Positions 56,701 through 64,000 of a stretch of DNA of 64,000 nt are shown piece by piece. A program made the translations under genes and the position numbers. This DNA comes from Blasia pusilla (lineage: Eukaryota; Marchantiophyta; Marchantiopsida; Blasiales), in assembly GCA_050084515.1 (NCBI GenBank), contig CM114272.1, positions 45,632,001 to 45,696,000 on the forward strand, in the 5' to 3' direction. A model generated the notes under the pieces. It made no database searches and was not told the DNA's origin. It saw nothing but the letters and a program-made list of their open reading frames with translations. Positions within the stretch are counted from its first letter, which is position 1, and every line of letters begins with the position of its first letter.

Positions 56701-59700
56701 TCCAAATGTTAGGATGTAGGAAATGCAACTGAGTGGGAGATACGACACTTTTCAAGTAGGCAGCTGCATGTTTTTCCAGCTAGATCATTCTAACTCAGTG
56801 GGAGTGTTAGATACATACATGCTAGATAAAGGTATCAGGCTTAAACTAAATGTGTGTTAAAGGAACTATCTAATGCTGCTACTCTTAGTGGTCCTTCATC
56901 TACCTATACTTGGCCACTTTGCTAAAGTAGCACTGTATCTCTTAGATGAGGTTTCAGGCTTAAATATCTGGAACACTCTCATGTCCTACTTTTAGTGGTT
57001 CCCCATCTAGTCACTTGGCCACTTGGCTAAAGAGGCGTTGTAAAACGAGTAGGCTATCTTGTCTCTACCCACTATCCAGACTAGTATATAGTCTGGGGCT
57101 TGGATGAGCATATTCTACTAAGTTCTCCTAAAAGTTCATATGCAGCTTTGCTATCGTAAAATTGCCATTGTTTCGTACATTTCTCATATATTTCTAACAC
57201 TCCATGCCTACTTAGTTACCACTATCGCTAGCCTGATTGAGATATGGTTGATCAAATTTCAAGAAAGGTAATTTTTTTCTCACAAGAAAAGTACAGGCTG
57301 TGACATGTGAGGCCACAATAACTCAACAGTGAAGAGCGCTACCTTGTCAATTGGAGCTACCATACAATCATTATAATGGCCTTCTGTAAAATCTTCTAAC
57401 ATCCTTCCCTGAGTGAGTACTTTGTTTACTTGGAAGAGCCTGTTGAAATAGCTGAATACTGTTTCCAGTGTGTTTGGTCAAGGTCAACATCTGTAAGTTT
57501 TGTCGGAATGTGACTTGTCTTGCTTGATCTGGGATGCTTTGTGCTAGAAATGTTATTGTTGCAAGTCCCATGGCCCTTTTGATTCCTCGTGGACAAGAAA
57601 GCAGTGCATTTATGCACTTCTGATTTGAACATGATAGTGTACTGGAATTCAGGAGTCTGGCGTTTTGTAACTTGATGTCCATATGGATGCACAAAGTTCA
57701 GAAACCTTGGTAGGCTTTAAGGTTTGGTGGTAAGTTGGATTTGTCTACATTTGATGGCCCATCAGTTCTCAAAAATGGCCAAGTGGTATACTCTCAAAAG
57801 ATAGATATAAGGTACTTGTGTTGAAGCAATTTACCTGCAGAAGCAAATACTCTCCATTTTCCATTTTAAAGACATTTACTTTTCTGTTGAACTTCACATG
57901 GAAGAAAGAATGCTCGTGCATTCTTTCTTCCATGAGGTTGCACTATGAATAACTTTCACACTCTCTACTATCAAACAGAGAGGACCCCTTCTTGTACTGG
58001 GTGCTACCTTCTGGAGCCTGTACCGGAGAAACTCTGCAGCCGTCTCTAATTTATCATACAAGAGCATGAGAAACAAAAGGTCCACTGGTTCTAAGTTTTC
58101 TTGAAGAGAAATGAAAATTGTGTTCCCAAATCTTTGTTCTGACTGACTGTAATTGTTGAATATTTTTCTGGACTGTTCTTCTAACAAAATCATAGATATG
58201 AAACTCAAGTTTCTCTCTTGTTCGCTTGTGGTAGGTGCAAGATTTGATCGCTCAAGTTCCTAAGAATCGAAACGGTTGTCCAGAAGTTCAGGTTCCATTA
58301 GTGCGGCTTAAGGTCAGTTTGAATATTGAGTGTAACTGTTGGGGTTTGGATTCCCTCTCTTTCAGACAGTTATAGACTTTCCAGTCTGCCGCTGTGGTCT
58401 AATCTTAAATAGGTGCCAAATTTGGAACACATCCTGTCTTATCTCTGAGCATGGGCTTTGTTGACAGGAGAAACATTGTCCTATTCAAAATTGTTGCTGA
58501 AGTTTGAGGTATGCTGCTGAAGGCTGTATGAGTATATGGTTCACTTGATGTTGAGATATATTACTCAATGACTGTCTGTCTTGTGGTAACAAGGTAGACT
58601 ACACGGGTTTTACGACAATTAATCCTCAGCGGTTTGGTCAAAAATTTGTGGGCAAGGTATGTTGCTTGAGCTGTCCATCCGAAGATGATAGATGTTCCTA
58701 GGTTGCTATTTTTGGTTGGGCATCAAATCTCCCTTGTTTTTCGTTTTAAATATGGAGATTCTCTACAACCTAGCCCTCTTAAGCACACTTAGTGCAATAG
58801 CAACCACTCAGGTTAGATTATAGAGGAAAGTACTAGACAACCTGTACCACCAGACTACATACCATTCACAAGTACACTTAGTGCAACAACCACCATTTAG
58901 GTTAGTAGTACTAGACATCTCAACAGCAACCACTCAGGTTAGTAGTACTAGACACTTTGCACCTCAAGACTCACTGAATCCCTCAGGTCAGCAGATCACT
59001 CAGTCACTAGCACACTGCACTACTAAGGTCAGAATAACACACTACTCGGGTAAGCAAAGCACAATGAGTGCTTCTCAATCCACTCCTCAAGCTCAGAGAG
59101 TTGTGTACAAAAAGGTGTGAGAATGTAAATTTGCAGGGCACCCACAAGGGGTTATATACAGCCAAAAGATGGAGTTTTAGGTTTTAGGGTTAGGGTCTGC
59201 CCCCCTTAGTGATTCACAGAATTACTGAGGTAAATCTATGGTGACAACAAATTACTATTTATTGTGGTAAAACACTAAGTTATTCTAGTAATTCTATAAG
59301 TTACTATTCACTATAGTAAACTCCAAGTTACCATGTTTTTATAACATTTTCATTTGGTCTTCAAGTTCATTTGTTACAAATACTGAGGAAGCTTACTTAC
59401 AAATGTTCATTTGGACAGGTTGCCAATCCAAATGATATTCTCTTGTTCACAAAAGCGGCAAAGTTGAGACGGGCAAAGCAGGGTAATCTTCCTTTTTGAA
59501 TATACCCAGGGTATATTATGCACGGAAGATTTTTGATTTTTGTGCAAGAAAATCCGTTTGCAATTGGTGCTACTTTAGTATAACACCCTAAGTACAAGAT
59601 GAAATCGTTAATAGGAAAGATGGTTCTATGGGGCTGAAACATAGGAGAGGGGGGAGAAGAATCTGAGGCACTTGGACCAGAGGAGTTGAATCAACAAAAC

Positions 59701-60605
59701 ATTGAGGCACTGGTTGCGGAGAGTAACTTGGTAAGCTAAACATTAGTGTGAATGTGAAGTGTGTACAAATTAGGACGAATCAAGTGGATGTAGTCAAACT
59801 CAAATCTCGATATCATTTGTGTGTGCTCCCAGGCACCATCCTTTGGGTGACTGGTTTTGAGAGCTAGTAATTGTCAGGTTCGCTTTAGACACAAGTGTGG
59901 CATTGCAGAAAATGGAGATTTTACCGGTGAATGATCTGGGGGAGGCACTCCATGACTTTGTCAACAAGGATGACAAACAAGCTTTCCACCAATGTGTGCA
60001 GCACAATCTGGATGAGACACAGGTGTGTGCTTTTGATTCCTGTAGCTTATTTGTGGTTAATAGTCACAGGTTCAGAGGTACGTTTTAACCATTTCTAGGT
60101 TGTCCAAGAATTGAAGACAAAAATTAGTATTTGAATGGAAGATATGTGTTTGGTCATTTGTTCTCCTGTTTTGCAGAATAAGCTTGTAAGGGATTGTGCA
60201 GAACAATTAAAGGAAGAGAAGGACGTAGTCAAAAAAGTGACACTGCACATGCAGGTATGGCTACCATTATCTTTCACTGGGACTTCTGTGTGGATATCTT
60301 GGATTTCTAGTTGTTGAGGTTGTGACTTTCAAGTTTGGAAGTTCAAAATGTAGTGTGACAATGCTTAAAAGGTCTAAGAGGGACCTAGAAAACACGTGTT
60401 TGATGTCTCTTCACAGCATGTCAATGCAAGAGATTGGATGCCTAATGTAAGGAGATTGATGAAAGATTGTACATGAAAGATTGTACATATGATCAACCTG
60501 TTGGCTTATTTCATTTGGATCTATCGATGTGTGCAGCAACGAGAAGCAGAGTTAGTCTCTAAGCGGACAGCTGGGACATCCTCTTTGCGTACAAGTGAAC
60601 ATCAG
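41795..60605 (+). CDS. MRE11: MRE11 double-strand-break repair nuclease (17 exons, both ends incomplete)
   Basis: Nuclease subunit of the MRE11-RAD50-NBS1 complex, which resects and signals DNA breaks in the nucleus. Exons: 41795-41949 (acceptor 41794 or 41813), 42446-42603, 42718-42808, 43062-43181, 43445-43513, 51470-51561, 52024-52126, 52265-52372, 52824-52886, 52998-53069, 58235-58312, 58594-58656, 59419-59482, 59645-59730, 59909-60022, 60177-60254, 60537-60605. All phases agree, giving about 527 codons without a stop. Phosphoesterase motifs are intact: [42 protein letters not shown] and [12 protein letters not shown]. The capping domain follows ([46 protein letters not shown]). The start exon and roughly the last 190 residues (glycine/arginine-rich tail in relatives) are not seen. 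Introns of about 8.0 and 5.2 kb hold transposons, yet the exons look functional. Confidence 0.95.
42604..42717 (+). other. GC-AG intron in MRE11
   Basis: The donor is CAG followed by GCAAGA and the acceptor is CTGCAG. Joining AG|A gives an in-frame Arg between NFPN and FGHV. No GT donor nearby keeps the frame. Confidence 0.85.
43978..45183 (+). pseudogene. LINE reverse transcriptase
   Basis: Readable from [16 protein letters not shown] through [15 protein letters not shown] (motif A), [15 protein letters not shown] (motif B) and [11 protein letters not shown] (catalytic F-A-D-D intact), then the thumb with [12 protein letters not shown] and [14 protein letters not shown]. One TAG (44053-44055) precedes motif A; from 44149 the frame is open for 344 codons. 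The endonuclease part is missing because the insertion is 5'-truncated. Confidence 0.88.
45194..45762 (+). pseudogene. LINE C-terminal region with CCHC-type zinc motif
   Basis: After a stop, the translation contains CALCDDG followed, one base out of frame, by [10 protein letters not shown]. Together these make the C-x2-C...H-x4-C motif found at the end of many LINE ORF2 proteins. A Ser/Pro-rich tail ends at 45762. Confidence 0.7.
45818..46442 (-). repeat. 3' LTR of copia B
   Basis: 625 bp. It is preceded on the minus strand by the polypurine tract GAGTGGGAG (46443-46451). Confidence 0.93.
46450..47877 (-). pseudogene. copia B reverse transcriptase and RNase H
   Basis: 475 codons open. [68 protein letters not shown] and [14 protein letters not shown] (catalytic Y-V-D-D intact). 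RNase [41 protein letters not shown] and [17 protein letters not shown]. It ends with [11 protein letters not shown] just before the polypurine tract. This half would be functional if joined to the upstream frames. Confidence 0.92.
47874..48689 (-). pseudogene. copia B integrase end and linker
   Basis: Contains [54 protein letters not shown] and the acidic linker up to [19 protein letters not shown]. It ends one base out of frame with RT at a run of five C residues (about 47877). Confidence 0.9.
48674..50483 (-). pseudogene. copia B gag, protease and integrase
   Basis: Gag starts at ATG 50483 ([14 protein letters not shown]). A one-base shift near 50385 moves to the long frame from 50380. 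Gag has [17 protein letters not shown] and a knuckle [17 protein letters not shown]. Protease: [13 protein letters not shown]. Integrase: [15 protein letters not shown] with CEGCIEGKQ (zinc part), [10 protein letters not shown] (first Asp), [13 protein letters not shown] (second Asp) and [20 protein letters not shown] (Glu). The frame breaks after EFWGEA, where one more base would rejoin the next frame. Catalytic residues are all present. Confidence 0.9.
50493..50505 (-). promoter_or_regulatory. half-tRNA primer-binding site of copia B
   Basis: GGTTATGGGCCCA starts at the first base after the 5' LTR. It complements UGGGCCCAUAACC, the anticodon arm of plant initiator tRNA-Met (anticodon CAU in the centre), not its 3' end. 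Confidence 0.8.
50506..51134 (-). repeat. 5' LTR of copia B
   Basis: 629 bp, reading TGTTGAAATTGCAACTG at its start and CTTTTA at its end on the minus strand. It is a near-exact copy of 45818-46442. Confidence 0.93.
52423..52492. repeat. palindromic fold-back, about 30-bp arms
   Basis: The left arm (52423-52452) and right arm (52463-52492) are reverse complements with one mismatch, separated by GCGCAAACAA. Located in an MRE11 intron. It resembles a tiny fold-back element; transcribed, it would form a stable hairpin. Confidence 0.85.
54015..54025 (+). promoter_or_regulatory. half-tRNA primer-binding site of copia C
   Basis: GGTTATGGGCC begins directly after the LTR end (TTTCTAACA). It is the same initiator tRNA-Met anticodon-arm complement as in copia B, matching 11 bases here. 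Confidence 0.75.
54019..55070 (+). pseudogene. copia C gag and protease remnant
   Basis: Gag start [20 protein letters not shown] is followed after frameshifts by [20 protein letters not shown] and [18 protein letters not shown] degraded knuckle follows ([15 protein letters not shown], last Cys lost), then protease with [13 protein letters not shown]. The frame ends in a Ser/Thr-rich stretch, and the whole integrase is missing between here and RT. Confidence 0.8.
55090..56740 (+). pseudogene. copia C reverse transcriptase and RNase H
   Basis: [57 protein letters not shown] and [14 protein letters not shown], where Y-V-D-D has become Y-L-D-Y. RNase [41 protein letters not shown] and, after stops, [12 protein letters not shown]. 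Stops at 55360, 55804 and 56450 and a frameshift near 55870 disable it. Confidence 0.85.
57897..57934. repeat. perfect inverted repeat, 17-bp arms
   Basis: CATGGAAGAAAGAATGC, loop TCGT, then the exact reverse complement. Located in an MRE11 intron, 300 bp before the next exon. Confidence 0.9.
58785..59060. repeat. degenerate tandem repeats in an MRE11 intron
   Basis: Several imperfect copies of a unit containing CTTAGTGCAA, CAACCACTCAGGTTAG and TAGTACTAGACA. The following 150 bases contain GGGGTTATATACAGCC, which looks like an LTR promoter of a further small element. Confidence 0.6.
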
Positions 60606-61299
60606 GTCAGTTCCAACTCTTAGTGGACCTTTGTTCTAATTTACAGGAAGCACAAAGAAGAATTAATGATCTACTTAAGTATGACAAGTGGGATTACCTG
60701 CCAACCATACTATAATTTCAGAGTATACAAGAAACAGATCATCTTGCAGCACTGGTCTGCACCCAGATCCCTACTCAGATGTGACATGCCTTTTCCAGCT
60801 AAGCTAGTCAAGGAGTATTCTACATTGCCACACTCTCTGTCATAGTAGAGATCCCCACTATTTTCCAGTTTTCTGCTCTGTAGAGCACATCAGGGCTTAC
60901 AGAAATGAGCTTAATACAAACAGTGTATTTTGCAAAGGATGCACTTGACATATTTTTCATTCATTAAGAGTTTGGTTGTCATTACTATCAAAAGAAAATG
61001 ACATGGGGCAGGTCTAGAAACACATTTTCCATGTTTCTGTCCATCCCTGTTACTCTGTCGTTCGCTGGATTTTGCAGAGATGAGTTTGTGATCATTGGAG
61101 CATGCGATTGAAAGATTCCTGCGACACCTCTTTCTTGGGGTGTGTTAGAATACAGTGTACTCCCTACTTCTTACAAAACAGATCTGGCCTAGATTACTAA
61201 CGGTCCACGGAAGAAGTGCACACTCTTTATAATCCAGTGGAAGTACTTGTATGTAAAATCGCGATGGGGTCAGTTGAATGAAGATTTTCATTGAGTTTA

Positions 61300-63540
61300 T
61301 GGGAAGGAATAGAAACTAAACCACAGAAGAAACTTTGCTGATAAGATCAGCAATCAAGTTCTGGAAGATGTCTTCTCCAGTGGCTCCAATACGAGTTGCA
61401 TGGAAAGATCCCCAGAAATCCACGGAGACAGGTTTTTCTTCAAGACAAGTTCCTTCTTCTTCTAAACCAGTTGTGCTTCTATTGTAAGAAGCGTGGCAAT
61501 CTTGCGCAATAGTGTCGGAAAAAAAAACAAGACAACTACTCTGCTCACTCTACAGCAAATTTTCAGCGGTTGTATGAGACTGTGTTATCATCCATCGGAA
61601 GGGATCCTGGGTGGTATGTAGATTCTGGTGCTACACAACATATGGCATGTAGTAAAAATGCCTTTGTGACATATACTGAACTACCATCGGAGGAGTCCAT
61701 CTATCTTGGTGATGACAGTCGTCAACCCATTCAAGGAAAAGGTAATGTTCTCATTTCTTCGAATGATGGCCAGGAACAAATCATACCTGATGTCCTACAC
61801 GTTCCTGCACTCTGTAGAATTTATTTTCTATCAATCAGCTTGTTCTCCAAGGCGGGAGTCTATTGATTCAACCTGAACAATGCATCTTGAAAAACGAGAT
61901 GGGACAAGGCATTGCTCAGTGTATCAGTTTTAACAAACTCTTTAAGTTGGGAACGACTTCCCCACCAAGTACACGTGCTAATTCTTTTTGTTGTTGAACT
62001 TCGACCACTGAAGAGTTGAACACCTATCAATGGCACCTAAAGTTAGGCCATATGAGTCTTCAAGGGCTTCAACCATTGAAACAACATAATATGGTGCAAG
62101 GGTTACATAATTGCTCTTTTCGAACTCTCCCTTTTTGCACTTCATGTGCCCTAGGGAAGTCAACCAGAGTTCCGTTTCCAAGCACAGGAGCCACTCGTGC
62201 GATGAACCTTCCTGGTCTTGTGCACACAGATGTATGTGGCCCTCTAAGAACTCAAACTCTCTCTGGCAGCAAATATCTTATAGCGTTTAATGATGATCTT
62301 TCACGTTATACGCATGTGTACTTATTGCAAAAGAAGTCTCAAGCCTTCGCTAAGTTTCAGAAATTTACAGCGATGACTGAAAATTACCTGAATATGTGCA
62401 TCAAAGTTTTGTGTTCAGATAATGCTCTTGAATACAAATCTCGAGCTTTTACTGAATTTTGTGTGCACCATGGTATTCAGCGTCAGTTTTCTATTCCTGA
62501 TACTCCCAAACAGAACGGAGACTTTGATCAATTCTGTTGTAACTGTCTTGACACATTCTAATCTTTCTCATGGTTATTGGGGAGAAGCTCTCCACACTGC
62601 GGTTTATTTATAGAACAGATCTCCATCCAAGGCTCTTCCCAATGACAAAACCCCTTACGAACTTTGGCATGGACAGAAACCTGATCTACGCCACTTACAA
62701 GTTTTTGGGAGTACTGCCTTTGCTCATGTTGAGAAAGACCATCGGGGTAAGATTGACCCCAAGAGTATCGAATGTATTTTCCTTGGTTATTCTCCAACAG
62801 CTAAAGGATATCGGTTACAGCTGAAAGACTCTCACAAGATTCTTCAGAGTAGATCTGTCAAGTTTATGCCTCTTGCAGTCCGGGATAGTACCCTCCCCCA
62901 TCAACAGTCATCCGGTCTTCCGCCCGATGTGCCGGAAGATTTTACTTTGTTTCGTCCATTACCATTAGCTTCATCTACTAATTCAGTCGCAAGCTTCATC
63001 TTCTGCCTATACTTCTTGCGCCACCGTTATCACCAGGACAGCTCCCGGCAGTGGGAGCCTTCACTCCGGGTACGCCGTCCCCTGTAGTGGGAGTTTCTTG
63101 AGGCCCTTCTACTCCCTTGGTGAGTCATTCTCCCACAAATGATGTCCCGGCCACTGCTCCAGCCCGGTTTGGCGGAACATACCAACGCCGCCACTAGAAG
63201 CTTTGGGAGAATCCTCTCTTTTCTACTCCTCTAGTTGATACAGTTTGCAACATAGAGCACTTGTTGGATACACTAAGACAACCTAACTCTACATCTGCGG
63301 CTCTGGTTGTCCAACCTCCGGATCCTGCAGCTTCAGGCGCCATCTCACCCTCTTCCCTTGTTATTGATCCTATCTTTCAAAGGGGGGAAAGAGTTAGAAG
63401 ACATGTCGAAAAAGAGAGGAAGAAGAAGTATCGTAGAGCTTTATTCTCATATGGAGAAACTCACACAACCTACTTCTTATCGAGAAGATTTACAGAGTGG
63501 TTACCCCGCACCTCCACCACGAGAAAATGATTGACCAGCA
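61300..63540 (+). mobile_element. copia element D remnant (gag end, protease, integrase)
   Basis: Lies downstream of the last recognised MRE11 exon. Blocks in copia order: a degraded zinc knuckle CFYCKKRGNLAQ near 61478, protease WYVDSGATQHMACSK, integrase zinc part HLKLGHMSLQGLQPL with CTSCALGKSTR, core VHTDVCGPLRTQT, VLCSDNALEYKS and IPDTPKQNGDFDQ, then KTIGVRLTPRVS. RT and RNase H are absent; the element ends near 63540, before repeat B copy 2. LTRs were not identified. Confidence 0.8.
61570..62830 (+). pseudogene. copia D protease and integrase
   Basis: The protease frame 61570-61866 holds the D-S-G active site and LHVPALCRIYFLSIS. The integrase frame 62016-62561 holds H-x-H (HLKLGHMS), C-x2-C, and two of the three catalytic acids (HTDVCG, CSDNALEY). 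It breaks after PKQNGDF, where the third acid region would follow. Several frameshifts follow to 62830. Confidence 0.8.
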
Positions 63541-63610
63541 GAAGTATCTCCTTGTACAAAGTCAGAGCTAGCATCAGCTAGACCATCCATTATTTCAGCT
63601 TGTACACAAT

Positions 63611-64000
63611 CAGCAAATCAGTTCCTATCTCTATTGCCAAATCAGAGCCCTACCATGATGTGACTCTTCTTACTATCTAAGAGATACTAAGAAGGATTCT
63701 ACTCAGCCACACCTTGCACTCACACTACAGGTCCTCACATGTCACCAGCTCAGAGATCAGACATGGCTCACCATTGAGCACAAACAATCTCCATCAGCAT
63801 ACTAGACAAAACAACCTGCCTTCCAGTGAGGCTCTAGCAAGCACAGCAATTAGTCTCAATCTCCTCTTCCTACTCTCTGATCACTCTGCAGCAGTACCAA
63901 GAGCCTCAGGAGTCCTCACCAAAACTATGCGTGTTGTAGAATTGACTTCTGCTCTCTAAACAGAGACATTATATACATGAGGGTGAGCACTTCTGGCCCT
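63611..64000. repeat. repeat B copy 2 (runs off the window)
   Basis: Continuous counterpart of the split copy at 43711-51243. It shows the uninterrupted target sites of the LINE (CTCTTCCTACTC) and, approximately, of copia B. Confidence 0.8.

Larger units (their letters stand above)
53650..57199 (+). mobile_element. copia element C, old and internally deleted
   Basis: LTRs at 53650-54014 and 56805-57199 are clearly homologous but diverged, with indels of 10-30 bases. Flanks TTCCA and CTCCA are a target duplication with one mismatch. It has a half-tRNA primer-binding site, gag, protease, no integrase, RT, RNase H and a polypurine tract CAGTGGGAG. It lies in the sense orientation in an MRE11 intron. 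Confidence 0.88.

Noticed and set aside
1-64000. tRNA, rRNA genes or CRISPR arrays
   Set aside because: No cloverleaf, rRNA core or regularly spaced repeat array was seen; the tRNA-like matches are only the short primer-binding sites.

Overview
The window comes from the nuclear genome of a streptophyte (green plant lineage). The evidence is a multi-exon MRE11 gene of plant type, a GNAT acetyltransferase with a plastid-transit-like first exon, ordinary GT-AG introns, and a dense load of plant-style retrotransposons. A Ty3/gypsy element carrying a cytosine-5 DNA methyltransferase points to a non-flowering lineage (charophyte alga, bryophyte or other seedless plant) rather than a flowering plant. 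That placement is inference; the species cannot be named from the sequence.

Layout. 1-2440: gypsy and LTR debris. 2440-9640: a decayed Ty3/gypsy element with gag, protease, a complete set of C5-methyltransferase motifs, reverse transcriptase (RT), RNase H, integrase, and a PHD finger at the very C-terminus. 10157-14276: a 3'-truncated copia element (A1, minus strand). 14590-15385: a duplicated repeat. 15706-16480: a Pif1/Helitron-type helicase fragment (minus). 17680-20727: an intact nine-exon GNAT gene. 22063-23619: an uninterrupted but catalytically altered LINE-type RT reading frame (minus). 23747-24346: a SIVA-like cysteine-rich protein (minus). 26221-27110: a direct duplication. 27961-29051: a decayed Helitron Rep gene, cut by copia A2 (29052-34618), whose 5' LTR itself holds two solo LTRs in opposite orientation. 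35228-36128: a hAT transposase remnant. 38097-38400: Helitron-like termini. 39930-40342: an Hsp70 retrocopy fragment.

41795-60605 (at least) is MRE11. Seventeen exons stay in frame and keep all phosphoesterase motifs, but the introns carry a 5'-truncated LINE, a very young copia (B, 45818-51134, exact 5-bp target duplication, LTRs differing only in four homopolymer lengths), an older copia (C, 53650-57199) and other repeats. Copia D (61300-63540) lies downstream of the last recognised exon. The MRE11 C-terminus is not recognised and probably lies beyond the window.

The most interesting object is the gypsy element at 2440-9640. It pairs a DNA-methylation writer (C5 methyltransferase between protease and RT) with a chromatin-reader-type finger (PHD after integrase). 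Its present copy is dead: many stop codons, almost all explained by single transitions such as CAG to TAG, and a D-to-N change in the RT catalytic motif. A second notable feature is that copia B and copia C both carry, directly after the 5' LTR, a primer-binding site matching the anticodon arm of initiator tRNA-Met instead of its 3' end. This is the half-tRNA priming arrangement known from Drosophila copia.
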